Shown in pieces: positions 17,076-26,515 of a DNA stretch of 64,000 nucleotides. The translations under genes and the position numbers were made by a program. The stretch covers positions 1 to 64,000 of the forward strand of contig CAVTOR010000004.1 of NCBI GenBank assembly GCA_963736235.1, in the 5' to 3' direction. The notes beneath the pieces were generated by a model. The model searched no databases. It saw only the letters and a program-made list of their open reading frames with translations, and had not been told where the DNA came from. Origin of the DNA: CAVORB01 sp963736235. GTDB taxonomy: Bacteria > Pseudomonadota > Gammaproteobacteria > Chromatiales > Chromatiaceae. The stretch's first letter is position 1. Each line of letters begins with the position of its first letter.

Positions 17076-18347
17076 ATGGCTCACATCGTCGTTTTGGGTG
17101 CCGGCACGGGAGGTATGCCCTGTGCGTACGAGCTGCGCGCGGAGCTTGGCAAGGAGCATAAGATCACCGTCGTCAACGAGCGGGAGTACTTCCAGTTCGT
17201 GCCGTCCAATCCTTGGGTGGCGGTTGGCTGGCGCGATCGCGAGAGCATCACCTTCGATATCCGCCCCCACTTGGAGCGCAAGGGGATCGACTTCATCGCT
17301 CAGCGCTGCGAGACGATCGACGCCAAGAACAGCCGTCTCACCCTCGCCGACGGCTCCGAGGTGGATTACGACTACCTCATCATCGCCACCGGCCCGCGCC
17401 TGGTCTTCGACGAGGTTGAGGGTGCCGGTCCGATCGGTGGCCATACCCACTCGGTGTGCACCGTCGATCACGCGGAGAAGACCTACGAGGATTACAAGGC
17501 ACTGCTCCAGGATCCGGGGCACGTCGTGATCGGGGCGATGCCCTTCGCGAGCTGTTTCGGTCCCGCGTATGAGTACGCCTTCATACTCGACGCGGACCTG
17601 CGCAAGCGCAAGATGCGCGACCGGGTCCCGATGACGTTCGTTACTTCCGAACCCTACATCGGCCATCTGGGTCTGGGCGGGGTGGGCGATTCCAAGGGCT
17701 TCCTGGAAAGTGATCTGCGCGCCCACCACATTCAGTGGATAACCAACGCCAAGGTGGTGAAGGTCGAGCCGGGCAAGATGTTCGTCGAGCAGTACGACGA
17801 CTCGGGCCACAAGATCAAGGACCATGAGCTCAGCTTCAAGTTTTCCATGATGCTGCCCGCGTTCAAGGGCGTGGAGTGCGTCGCAAACGTCGAGGGTTTG
17901 TGCAATCCGCGCGGTTTCGTCTTCGTCGACGACCATCAGCGCAACCCGACCTATCGCAACATCTTCGGCGCGGGGGTGTGTATCGCGATTCCGCCGGTGG
18001 AGACCACGGCCGTGCCGACGGGTGCGCCGAAGACCGGCTACATGATCGAGTCGATGGTCACCGCCATCGTGCACAACATCGCCGATGAGCTGGCCGGAAA
18101 GGAGGGCAATACGCTCGCCACCTGGAACGCGATCTGCCTGGCGGACATGGGCGATACCGGCGCCGCGTTCGTTGCCTTGCCCCAGATTCCGCCGCGCAAC
18201 GTCGCCTGGTTCAAGAAGGGGAAGTGGGTGCACATGGCGAAGATCGCCTTCGAGAAGTACTTCATCCGCAAGATGAAAAAGGGCACCTCGGAGCCCATCT
18301 ACGAGAAGTACATCCTTAAGATGCTCGGCATCGGCAAGCTGAAGTAG
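17076..18347 (+). CDS. Sulfide:quinone oxidoreductase-family flavoprotein
   Basis: FAD-dependent pyridine-nucleotide-disulfide oxidoreductase fold of 423 residues. The N-terminal FAD motif is 'VVLGAGTGGMPCAYEL' and a second motif 'YDYLIIATGPRLVFDEVEG' follows. Redox-capable cysteines include those in 'HSVCTVDHAEK' and 'PFASCFGPAYEYAFILD', matching the positions used by sulfide:quinone oxidoreductases. The C-terminus is basic and amphipathic ('YFIRKMKKGT...YILKMLGIGKLK'), suitable for membrane attachment. Likely role: oxidise sulfide to polysulfide and pass electrons to quinone. The exact SQR type is not assigned. A GAGGA ribosome site precedes the start, and a hairpin follows. Confidence 0.85.
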   Translation: MAHIVVLGAGTGGMPCAYELRAELGKEHKITVVNEREYFQFVPSNPWVAVGWRDRESITFDIRPHLERKGIDFIAQRCETIDAKNSRLTLADGSEVDYDYLIIATGPRLVFDEVEGAGPIGGHTHSVCTVDHAEKTYEDYKALLQDPGHVVIGAMPFASCFGPAYEYAFILDADLRKRKMRDRVPMTFVTSEPYIGHLGLGGVGDSKGFLESDLRAHHIQWITNAKVVKVEPGKMFVEQYDDSGHKIKDHELSFKFSMMLPAFKGVECVANVEGLCNPRGFVFVDDHQRNPTYRNIFGAGVCIAIPPVETTAVPTGAPKTGYMIESMVTAIVHNIADELAGKEGNTLATWNAICLADMGDTGAAFVALPQIPPRNVAWFKKGKWVHMAKIAFEKYFIRKMKKGTSEPIYEKYILKMLGIGKLK

Positions 18348-18354
18348 CCCTTGA

Positions 18355-18384
18355 GCGCCGCGCTCCCGCGTGGGGGAGCGGCGC
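18355..18384 (+). terminator. GC-rich hairpin after the sqr-type gene
   Basis: Stem formed by GCGCCGC and CTCCC on the left and GGGAG and CGGCGC on the right around a short loop, 8 bp after the stop, followed by only a weak T run. Plausible transcription terminator. Confidence 0.5.
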
Positions 18385-18674
18385 GTCTTCAGAGTCGACC
18401 GGGCGCGACGCGGGCGAGTCCGTATTTTGCGGACGCGCGGTCCCGGCGGTACGCCATTCATCATTTTTTTCAAGAGATTCTCGCTAACTCGTTGAAATAT
18501 CCGAAAATAGGGTCTAACCTGACGGGTTGGAGTATGTTCCTGTCGCCGTCGGTAACGTCCCCGGCGTGCACGGCCGGCGCATCGTCGCGGAAGGGCACCG
18601 TCGCTCGTGTCGAAACCTGACGCGATCCGCGTTGTCCCTAGAATGTTGATGGTCAAGACTATTGTGAGTGCCCC

Positions 18675-20774
18675 ATGATGAGACAGCGTCTTCTTACGCT
18701 TCTGCCGGTGTTGTTCGGTCTGATCGTGGGTTGTGCCGCCGCGAAATCGCAGGACATCCCGGTTTCGGACCTGGTTCCGTCCGCGCGCCAGCAGAAGACC
18801 GCGGTCGTGATCAACAAGGTGCTGGAGCGGTTTCACTACCGGAAAGTCGAGCTAGATGACGAGTTCGCCACCAAGATCTTCGACGGCTTTCTCGAGGCGC
18901 TCGATCCCAACCGATCCTTCTTTCTGCAGGAAGACATCACGCGCTTCAACCGCTCGGTTACCCGTCTGGACAACGATCTAAAGCGCGGCCGTCTCGATAC
19001 CGCCTTCGAGATCTTCCGCGTGTATCGCCAGCGGGTGGACGAACGGGTCGCCTACGCCTTGTCACTGCTGGGCGCGGAGTTCGACTTCGATCGCTCCGAG
19101 GATTACCAGTTCGACCGCTCGAAGGCGGATTGGGCGAAGACCAACGAAGAACTCGATGCGATCTGGCGCAAGCGGGTCAAGAACGACTGGCTCAGCCTGC
19201 GGCTGACGAAGAAGGGCGACAGCGATATCCGCGATACCCTCACCAAGCGTTACGAGGGGCTGGGCCGGAGGATTCGGCAGTTCGACAGCGACGAGGTGTT
19301 CCAGACCTTCGTCAATGCCTACACCCAGGGCCTCGAGCCCCACACCAGCTATATGTCGCCGAGCACGTCGGAGAACTTCGACATCAGCATGCGCTTGTCC
19401 TTGGAGGGCATCGGTGCGGTGCTGCGCGGCGACAACGAGTACACGGTCGTCCAGCGCACCATTCCCGGCGGGCCGGCCCGGCAAAGCGGCCAGATCCACG
19501 GCGGCGACCAGATCGTCGGCGTGGCCCAGGGGTTGGACGGCGCAATGGAGGACGTCGTCGGATGGCGGCTGCAGGACGTGGTCGACAAGATCCGCGGTCC
19601 GAAGGGCTCTGTCGTGCGGCTTCTGATCCTGTCCAAATCCACCGGCTCGGACAGCAAGGCGCGGGAAGTCTCCCTGGTGCGAAACGAGATCCAGCTCGAA
19701 GACCAGGCGGCCAAGAGCTACCTGATCGACGACATGGTCAACGCCCCGGGCTTGCGGATCGGCGTGATCGAAATCCCGGCCTTCTACCGCGACTTCCGCG
19801 CGGAGTCCCAGGGAGACGCGGATTTCCGCAGCACCACGCGAGACGTTCGCATCCTGCTCGAGGATCTTTCTCGCCAGGGGGTCGACGGCGTGGTCGTCGA
19901 TCTGCGCGGAAACGGCGGTGGTTCGCTGACGGAGGCCACGGCGCTGACCGGACTCTTCATCGACCAGGGGCCGGTGGTCCAGGTCAAGGACTCCTTCGGC
20001 AAGGTCGAGGTGGAGAACGACCCCGATCCCGGCGTCGTCTACACCGGGCCGCTCGCGGTTCTGGTCGACCGCAACAGCGCCTCCGCGTCGGAGATCTTCG
20101 CCGGGGCCATGCAGGACTACGGTCGCGGGCTGATCATCGGCGAGCCGACCTTCGGCAAGGGCACGGTGCAGACCCTGATTGACCTGAACCGTTACGTCCC
20201 TGGGAACGAGGAGGACCTCGGGCGTCTGCGCCTCACCATGGCGGAGTTCTACCGCATCAGCGGCAGCAGCACCCAGCTGCAGGGCGTGGTGCCGGACATT
20301 CTCTTTCCTACCGCCGACTTCATCAGCGAGCACGGAGAGCGTTCCCTGGAGAACGCCCTGCCGTGGGCGGAGATCGCGCCCGCCGCCTACGAGAAGGTGT
20401 CTGTCGCCGACATCGACGGCCTGCGCAGGTTCTCCGGTGCGCGCATCCTGAAGGATGCGGGCTTCGAGATGCTGACCGCCCGCGAGAAGGTGCTGCGGGA
20501 GATCGACGACCAAAAGGTCATCTCCCTACGGGAGCGCGACCGCCTCGCCGAGTCTAAGCGGCGAGATCAGTTGTTCAAGGATCAGCGCGACCAGTTTCTG
20601 CGCGCCCGAGGCATCGAGCCGCTCGACGAGGATGCGGAAGACGTCGACGAGGAGGCGCTCGAAAAGCAGCGCGAGATCATCGAGCGCGTCCAGGCGCAGG
20701 AAGCCGCACGCATCCTTGCCGATGCCGTGCTCGCCTCCGGGGTTCCCCGCTCGCGTGCCGCCATGCGGGACTGA
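18675..20774 (+). CDS. prc: Tail-specific (C-terminal processing) protease
   Basis: Periplasmic S41A protease of 699 residues that degrades and trims proteins from their C-termini. The N-terminus is a signal sequence with a possible lipobox (LIVGC). The long N-terminal helical domain ('FHYRKVELDDEFATKIFDGFL') precedes a PDZ domain (about 230-330). The catalytic Ser is in the SASAS cluster ('VDRNSASASEIF') and the Lys base 25 residues later in 'PTFGKGTVQT'. The DUF3340-like C-terminal region is present. Length and motif order match Prc/Tsp. It stands alone between the sqr-type gene and gshA. Confidence 0.94.
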   Translation: MMRQRLLTLLPVLFGLIVGCAAAKSQDIPVSDLVPSARQQKTAVVINKVLERFHYRKVELDDEFATKIFDGFLEALDPNRSFFLQEDITRFNRSVTRLDNDLKRGRLDTAFEIFRVYRQRVDERVAYALSLLGAEFDFDRSEDYQFDRSKADWAKTNEELDAIWRKRVKNDWLSLRLTKKGDSDIRDTLTKRYEGLGRRIRQFDSDEVFQTFVNAYTQGLEPHTSYMSPSTSENFDISMRLSLEGIGAVLRGDNEYTVVQRTIPGGPARQSGQIHGGDQIVGVAQGLDGAMEDVVGWRLQDVVDKIRGPKGSVVRLLILSKSTGSDSKAREVSLVRNEIQLEDQAAKSYLIDDMVNAPGLRIGVIEIPAFYRDFRAESQGDADFRSTTRDVRILLEDLSRQGVDGVVVDLRGNGGGSLTEATALTGLFIDQGPVVQVKDSFGKVEVENDPDPGVVYTGPLAVLVDRNSASASEIFAGAMQDYGRGLIIGEPTFGKGTVQTLIDLNRYVPGNEEDLGRLRLTMAEFYRISGSSTQLQGVVPDILFPTADFISEHGERSLENALPWAEIAPAAYEKVSVADIDGLRRFSGARILKDAGFEMLTAREKVLREIDDQKVISLRERDRLAESKRRDQLFKDQRDQFLRARGIEPLDEDAEDVDEEALEKQREIIERVQAQEAARILADAVLASGVPRSRAAMRD

Positions 20775-20981
20775 GATCGGATCAAGCCGTGTGGCCGTTT
20801 GCGCGGGACGATCCTTCGCGGGCGCGGATGCCGCACGGGTTGCCGAGGAATTCCGAGTAGATACCCGCCCATTTCACACCCCTCCGGTTGGCGCATCGGG
20901 GCGGCTTCGGCGCGTGCCCGGTGATGCCGCCGCCACGCCGGGCGCGCGGTGGGCTTCGGCGGCAGCAGGCAGGTAGTACCA

Positions 20982-22589
20982 GTGCAGAGCCGATTGGCGA
21001 AGTATGACGAGCGGCTGTCCGCTATCGCCCGTGCCGGGCTCGGGCCGACCTTGCGCGGCAACCTCGTCGGGCTGGAGAAGGAGAGCCTGCGGGTCTCCGC
21101 GGAAGGGACGGTAGCGGCCAGTCCTCATCCGCCAGCTTTCGGGTCCGCGCTGACCCACCCGTTTATCACGACGGATTTCTCCGAGGCGCTGCTGGAGTTG
21201 ATCACGCCGGCGGTGCGCTCCCGGGTCGACGCCCTGGAGTTCCTACGCGATCTGCACACGCACGCCTACGCCCACCTGGATGACGAGCTGCTGTGGGCAA
21301 CCAGCATGCCCTGTGTCCTGGAGGGTGCCCGCGGTATTCCCCTGGCACAATACGGCACCTCCAACGCCGCCCAGATGAAGACGGCCTATCGGCGCGGGCT
21401 CGGCAACCGTTATGGGCGCGTCATGCAGGTGATCGCCGGCGTGCACTACAACTTCTCCTTTGCCGAGGCGTTCTGGCCCGGATATCAGGCGCTGGAGGGC
21501 GAGGCGGGCGACGCGGTGGGGTTTCGCTCCGAGGCCTACATGGGCCTGATCCGCAATCTCCAACGCTGCGGCTGGCTCATCCCCTACCTGTTCGGCTCCT
21601 CGCCGGCCGTGTGCAAGTCCTTCGTTCAGGGCGGTCAGACGGATCTCCAGGAGCTCGATGCCCACACGCTTTATTTTCCCTACGCCACCTCCCTGCGGAT
21701 GGGGGACATCGGATACCAGAATCGCCAGACCGAGGGTACCGGCATGAAGGCGAGTTACGACAGCCTCGACGCCTACATCCGCAGCCTCACCTGGGCGATC
21801 GAGACCCCCTGTCCCAACTACGAGAGCGTCGGTGTCAAGGTCGGGGACCGCTACGAGCAGCTCAACGCGAATGTGCTGCAGATCGAGAACGAGTACTACA
21901 GCACCGTGCGGCCAAAGCAGATTCTGGAATGGATGGAGAAACCGACCCTGGGGTTGCGCCGGCGGGGAGTCCGTTACGTCGAGGTGCGCTCGCTGGACGT
22001 CGATGCCTTCCATCCCCTGGGTGTGGCCGAGGAGCAGCTCCGCTTCATGGAGGTCCTCATGCTCTTCTGCCTGCTTGCGGAGAGTCCCCGCATCAACCCC
22101 CGCGAACGCCGCGCGATCGACGACAACCAGGTGCTGACCGCGCACCGGGGCCGCGACCCGGCGCTCCTGCTGGAGCGGGAGGGCGGGGCGATTCCGTTGC
22201 GGCGATGGGCGGAGGAGCTGCTGGATGTCATGGTACCGGCGGCGGAGCTGATCGACGGCGGCAGCGGGGGGCCGAGCACCGCGGCGCTGGCGCTGCAGCT
22301 CGAGAAGGTGCGGGATCCGGAACGCACGCCGTCCGCGCGGATGCTGGCCGAGATGCGGGCCAACCGCGAGAGCTTCTACGCCCATGCCCGGCGCCTCTCG
22401 CTGCAACACCGCGACTACTTCCGTCGACAGGCCCTGAGCCCGGAACGTGTCGCCATGTTCGAGCGCGTTGCGTCGGAATCGGTTGATCGACAGCGGGCGA
22501 TCGAGGCGGCGGATCACCTCGGCTTCGACGAGTTCCTCGCCAACTACTTCGCCCAGGGCGAGCCGTCGCCCGTCACCCCTGTGGCTTGA
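20982..22589 (+). CDS. gshA: Glutamate--cysteine ligase
   Basis: Catalyses ATP-dependent gamma-glutamylcysteine formation, first step of glutathione synthesis. Proteobacterial (E. coli-type) GshA of about 535 residues: 'NLVGLEKESLRVS' near the N-terminus, 'FITTDFSEALLELITP', 'YGTSNAAQMKTAYRRGL', 'IAGVHYNFSF', 'QLNANVLQIENEYYSTVRP' and 'VRYVEVRSLDVDAF' are family landmarks. The start is uncertain: GTG at 20982 has an AGGTA site upstream and fits the family length, while an earlier GTG at 20949 is also in frame. No gshB follows. Confidence 0.94.
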   Translation: MQSRLAKYDERLSAIARAGLGPTLRGNLVGLEKESLRVSAEGTVAASPHPPAFGSALTHPFITTDFSEALLELITPAVRSRVDALEFLRDLHTHAYAHLDDELLWATSMPCVLEGARGIPLAQYGTSNAAQMKTAYRRGLGNRYGRVMQVIAGVHYNFSFAEAFWPGYQALEGEAGDAVGFRSEAYMGLIRNLQRCGWLIPYLFGSSPAVCKSFVQGGQTDLQELDAHTLYFPYATSLRMGDIGYQNRQTEGTGMKASYDSLDAYIRSLTWAIETPCPNYESVGVKVGDRYEQLNANVLQIENEYYSTVRPKQILEWMEKPTLGLRRRGVRYVEVRSLDVDAFHPLGVAEEQLRFMEVLMLFCLLAESPRINPRERRAIDDNQVLTAHRGRDPALLLEREGGAIPLRRWAEELLDVMVPAAELIDGGSGGPSTAALALQLEKVRDPERTPSARMLAEMRANRESFYAHARRLSLQHRDYFRRQALSPERVAMFERVASESVDRQRAIEAADHLGFDEFLANYFAQGEPSPVTPVA

Positions 22590-22635
22590 TGTCGGCGGCG
22601 GGGATCGCGTGTTCTGATAAACCAGATAAGAAAAG

Positions 22636-22673
22636 ACCTGTAATTGCAAGTAAAATAATAACTTATTACAGGT
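22636..22673. promoter_or_regulatory. AT-rich inverted repeat between gshA and crcB
   Basis: Perfect 9-bp arms ACCTGTAAT (22636-22644) and ATTACAGGT (22665-22673) enclose a very AT-rich 20-bp centre. This is conspicuous in GC-rich surroundings. It could be an operator, an attenuator-like hairpin or a terminator for gshA. The conserved fluoride-riboswitch core is not visible here. Confidence 0.4.
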
Positions 22674-22768
22674 TGTCTTGTTGGATTCGATGAATCCGCG
22701 AGGCAATTCGGCTTCGGGGCGCGCGGGCCGCAGGTGTAAGATGCGCGCTTTCAGCGAAGGGTGGGGCC

Positions 22769-23143
22769 TTGTTGCAGATTCTGGCCATCGCGGGGGGCGG
22801 GGCGCTCGGCGCCCTGGGGCGGTTCTGGATGTCGATCGGCGTCTACCGGCTCCTAGGGCGAGATTTCCCCTGGGGAACGCTGGCGGTCAACGCACTCGGG
22901 TCCTTCCTCATGGGGCTGCTGTACGTGCTTTTTATCGAGCGCCTTGCCACTGGCCCCGAGGTGCGCTCGGCGGTTCTGGTGGGATTCCTGGGCGCGTTCA
23001 CGACCTTCTCCACCTTTTCGATGGAGACGCTGACCCTGATCGAGACGGGTTATCTCGGAAAGGCCCTGGTGAACATGGGGGCGAGCGTGCTGCTGTGCGT
23101 GCTCGTCTGTTGGCTCGGCGTCCTGCTGGGGAGGTCACTGTAA
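22769..23143 (+). CDS. crcB: Fluoride ion exporter CrcB/FluC
   Basis: Small dual-topology membrane channel of 124 residues with four transmembrane helices that expels fluoride. Family motifs: 'GGGALGALGRFW' in the first helix, 'WGTLAVNALGSFLMGLL' with the conserved Asn, and 'VGFLGAFTTFSTFSMET' with the Phe-box. The start is TTG at 22769. The stop overlaps the following DUF190 start (TAATG), a frequent CrcB partner arrangement. Confidence 0.93.
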   Translation: MLQILAIAGGGALGALGRFWMSIGVYRLLGRDFPWGTLAVNALGSFLMGLLYVLFIERLATGPEVRSAVLVGFLGAFTTFSTFSMETLTLIETGYLGKALVNMGASVLLCVLVCWLGVLLGRSL

Positions 23144-23460
23144 TGGAAACAGAGGCTCGCATGGTGCGCGTCTACCTCTCGGAGTCGGACCGCGAGATCG
23201 AGCACCTCCTGAAATGCCTGCATGACGAGCTTGGCGTCTGCGGGGTGACGGTCGTGCGCGGCGTGGAGGGGTACGGCAAGTCCGGCGTGGTCCACAGCGC
23301 CTCGCTGGTGGACCTGTCCGCCGACCTGCCGCTCATTCTGGAATTCTTCGACCGGCCGGATCGGGCGCGCAAGGCCATCGAACGCATCACGGATTTCGTC
23401 GAGCCGGGACACGTGGTGTCCTGGCCGGTCATCGTCGAAGGGGGCGACATCGAATGCTAG
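23143..23460 (+). CDS. DUF190 family protein
   Basis: PII-like alpha/beta protein of 105 residues. The DUF190 pattern is clear: 'VRVYLSESDREIEHLLKCLH', 'GVCGVTVVRGVEGYGKSGVVHSAS' split across strands, 'DLPLILEFFDRPDRARKAIE'. These proteins commonly accompany crcB, either adjacent or fused, and may modulate the fluoride channel; the mechanism is not established to my knowledge. The start overlaps the crcB stop by one base and its own stop overlaps the serS start by seven bases, so three genes are tightly coupled. Confidence 0.85.
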   Translation: METEARMVRVYLSESDREIEHLLKCLHDELGVCGVTVVRGVEGYGKSGVVHSASLVDLSADLPLILEFFDRPDRARKAIERITDFVEPGHVVSWPVIVEGGDIEC

Positions 23461-24727
23461 ACCCACGCCTGTTGCGGACCGAGCTCGGCTACGTGGCCGA
23501 GCAGCTGGCGCGCCGCGGAATCGAGCTCGACACTGGGCGGTTCGAATCGCTGGAGGTCAAGGCGCAAGGCGCTGCAGATCCAGACCCAGGAGCTGCAGAA
23601 CCAGCGCAACACCCGTTCCAAGTCGATCGGCAAGGCAAAGGCGGCGGGGGAGGACATCCAGCCCTTGCTTGCCGAGGTCGCCGACCTGGGGGACAAGCTC
23701 AAGGCCGCCGAGGCCGAGCTCACGGCCCTGCAGGAGGCGGTGAGTGAGATCAGCCTGGGGCTGCCGAACATCCCGCACGAGAGCGTCCCGAATGGCCGCG
23801 ACGAGATCGGACAACCGCGAGGAGCGCCGCTGGGGTGAGCCGCGGGCGTTCGATTTCGAGCCGAAGGACCACGTGGACCTTGGCGTGCCGAGCGGCTGGA
23901 TGGACTTCGACGTGGCGGCAAAGCTCACCGGCTCGCGCTTCGTGGTCCTGAGCGGACCCCTGGCGCGGCTGCACCGGGCACTGATCCAGTTCATGCTCGA
24001 CATCCACACCAGCGAGCACGGCTACACCGAGGCCTACGTTCCCTACCTGGTGAATGCCGACAGCCTGTTCGGCACGGGTCAGCTGCCCAAGTTCGAGGCG
24101 GACCTGTTCAAGGTCCCCGGCGAAAAGGACTTCTACCTGATCCCCACCGCGGAGGTCCCGGTCACCAACCTGGTGCGGGACGTCATCGTCGAGCCCGACT
24201 ACATGCCGCGCAAGTGGGTGGCCCACACCCCCTGCTTCCGCAGCGAGGCGGGCTCCTACGGCAAGGACACGCGCGGCATGATCCGCCAGCACCAGTTCGA
24301 GAAGGTCGAGCTGGTCCAGGCGGTGCGGCCGGAGGAATCCTTCGCCGCCTTGGAGGAGCTGACCGGTCACGCCGAGGCGATCCTCCAGCGTCTGGATCTG
24401 CCCTACCGGGTGGTGAGCCTGTGCACCGGCGACCTGGGTTTCTCCGCCGCCAAGACCTACGACCTGGAGGTCTGGTTGCCGGGACAGCAGAAGTACCGGG
24501 AGATCTCCTCCTGCAGCAACTTCCAGGACTTCCAGGCGCGCCGCCTCCAGGCGCGCTGGCGCAATCCGGAGACCGGCAAGCCGGAGCTGCTGCACACCCT
24601 CAACGGCTCGGGACTGGCCGTGGGCCGGACCCTGGTCGCGGTGATGGAGAACTACCAGCAGGCCGACGGCAGCATTCGCATCCCCGACGCCCTGTGGCCC
24701 TACATGGGCGGCGCGGAGATGCTCTGA
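23454..24727 (+). pseudogene. serS: Serine--tRNA ligase, frame broken by two one-base insertions
   Basis: Seryl-tRNA synthetase, essential for translation. The N-terminal tRNA-binding coiled coil begins 'LDPRLLRTELGYVAEQLARR'. The frame shifts near 23563, then continues in another frame ('LQIQTQELQNQRN', 'SKSIGKAKAAGED'), and shifts again near 23800. The class II catalytic core is intact: motif 2 'PCFRSEAGSYGKDTRGMIRQ', the insertion 'REISSCSNFQDFQARR' and motif 3 'TLNGSGLAVGRTLVAVMENY'. Each shift equals one surplus base. A bacterium normally needs one working serS, so sequencing error is more likely than decay, unless another copy exists outside the window. Confidence 0.92.
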
Positions 24728-24986
24728 GTCGTTCCGCCTGCAGGCCGCCGCTGAAGCCTGCTCGGCATTTGTGGATTTTTTGACCATCGCGGTCGCCGCT
24801 CAAGGCGCCCCGGGCCAAGCTTGCACCCGTTCTGGCTCGCAGTTCGGTGAGGTCCGCGCATCCCGCTGCTGACGCGCTCACGAGGCGGGGCAGGATTAGC
24901 CTCGCGTCGGCGCGCGCGGAAAATTCTTCCCGATTAGGCCAAACTGACAGCATGCAGCGAAACTTCTCGAGGGAATCGCTCCCGTC

Positions 24987-26471
24987 ATGAAACGCCTAAC
25001 GCGCTCATGGGCTATCGCTTTCGCCATCGCAGTGGGCTTCACAACACCGGTTGCTGCTGAGACCACGGCGCTGGACGACTATGTGGCTTCGCCTGACGCG
25101 AACTATAGCTACGTTTATCGTGACACCCGGGATGGTGTGGGATACAGCGTTCACGTTGTTAGGATGGTCTCCCAGCAATGGCGCTCGCCTGGGGAAGTGA
25201 ACCGGGTGCTGTGGGAGCATGAACTTCTCATCGCCGTGCCCTGGGTCCTGCATTCGGGCGATCGAAATACCGCTTTCCTGATCGTGAGCGGCGGCAGCAA
25301 CAACACTGAACCTAGCACGGATAACGAAGAGGTAATGGGTCTGCTCGCGGAAGTGACCGGGTCGGTCGTTGCCGCGGTCAGTCAAGTCCCCAACCAGCCG
25401 CTCTACTTTGCGGATGAAGCGGACCCGCGGGAAGAAGATGCACTCCTCGCCTACGGGATGGACAAGTATCTGCTGACCGGCGATCCCGCGTGGCTTGTGC
25501 AGCTGCCGATGACCAAGGCAGTGGTGCGAGCATTGGACACCGTGCAGGCGTACGCTGAGAACTCCAGCAACTCGCCCACGCTGCCCCGGATTGATGATTT
25601 CGTTGTCATCGGTGGCTCAAAGCGGGGCTGGGCAACCTGGCTCGCGGCGGCGGTGGAAGCGCAGAAGGGTAGCGCGTCCCGGATCAAGGCAATCCTGCCG
25701 GCCTCCATCGATCTGCTGAACCTGGATGAGCAGTTTGTGCACCATTGGGAGGCCTATGGATTCTACGCCCCTGCCGTTCAGGATTACGCGGCTTTCGACC
25801 TGCCCTGCCGGTCAAACACGGTCGCTGGGCGAGCGATGTTGAAGTTGATCGATCCCTACGAGTACCGCGACCGTCTCACCATGCCGAAGTTGGTGCTCAA
25901 CTCGGCGGGCGATCAGTTTTTCCTCCCGGATTCGTCCCGGCTCTATTTCTCCGACTTGCCGGGCCCCAAGCAGCTGCGCTACACGTTCAACACCGATCAT
26001 GCGCAAGGGCAGGATCTGTCGAGCATGATTCTGCCCACCCTGTCCTGGCTAAGCGATGTCGTCGACGACAAGCAGAGCCCACTATTCACCTGGTCGCTGG
26101 ACCCCAACGGTTCGATCCGTGTGCAGACGGTCAGCGAACCGGAGCGGGTACGACTGTGGCAGGCGACCAACCCAAATGCCCGTGATTTTCGCCTGGAAAC
26201 GATCGGCGAGGCCTGGACCAGTACCGAACTGCGAGACACCGGTAACGGAACGTATGTCGGTTACGTGGCTCCGCCGGCCAGGGGCTGGACCGCCTTCACC
26301 GTCGAGCTGACGTTTCCCGGCTCCACCGCAATCCCAACGCCACTGGAAAGCGATCAGATCTTCACCACCGATGTTCGGGTCACCCCTGCCGCACTGCCGT
26401 TTAAAGGGACGGCCTGTTTTTGCTGGGCGTGCCTCCCAGGTTGGGGCGGTTGGCGCTCCACCCTGCGGTGA
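24987..26471 (+). CDS. PhoPQ-activated pathogenicity-related (PqaA) family protein
   Basis: Exported protein of about 494 residues with a clear signal peptide ending near 'TPVAA-ETT'. The family is alpha/beta-hydrolase-like: the nucleophile elbow is present as 'VVIGGSKRGWATWL' (GGSKRGW at residues 209-215) and late landmarks 'KLVLNSAGDQFFLPDSS' and 'TDHAQGQDL' fit the Asp/His positions. PqaA was named in Salmonella as a PhoPQ-activated gene; its substrate is unknown. The last 20 or so residues (Cys/Trp-rich, after 'AALPF') look unlike the family and may result from a late frameshift or insertion. It stands alone, upstream of a small exported protein. Confidence 0.8.
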   Translation: MKRLTRSWAIAFAIAVGFTTPVAAETTALDDYVASPDANYSYVYRDTRDGVGYSVHVVRMVSQQWRSPGEVNRVLWEHELLIAVPWVLHSGDRNTAFLIVSGGSNNTEPSTDNEEVMGLLAEVTGSVVAAVSQVPNQPLYFADEADPREEDALLAYGMDKYLLTGDPAWLVQLPMTKAVVRALDTVQAYAENSSNSPTLPRIDDFVVIGGSKRGWATWLAAAVEAQKGSASRIKAILPASIDLLNLDEQFVHHWEAYGFYAPAVQDYAAFDLPCRSNTVAGRAMLKLIDPYEYRDRLTMPKLVLNSAGDQFFLPDSSRLYFSDLPGPKQLRYTFNTDHAQGQDLSSMILPTLSWLSDVVDDKQSPLFTWSLDPNGSIRVQTVSEPERVRLWQATNPNARDFRLETIGEAWTSTELRDTGNGTYVGYVAPPARGWTAFTVELTFPGSTAIPTPLESDQIFTTDVRVTPAALPFKGTACFCWACLPGWGGWRSTLR

Positions 26472-26515
26472 ATCGCATCGGGTTTCTTGTGAAATTTTTT
26501 CCGGGAGTCGGTTCA

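Noticed and set aside
16737..18836. Very long open frame on the minus strand opposite the sqr-type gene
   Set aside because: It is antisense to an intact, motif-complete flavoprotein gene and shows no family features; long antisense frames are expected in GC-rich DNA.
19062..20513. Long minus-strand open frame opposite prc
   Set aside because: Antisense to a complete S41 protease gene; composition is typical of a shadow frame.
22590..22768. Fluoride riboswitch upstream of crcB
   Set aside because: I looked for the conserved GGUGAUGG...CUGAUG core and did not find it by eye. A covariance search would settle it.
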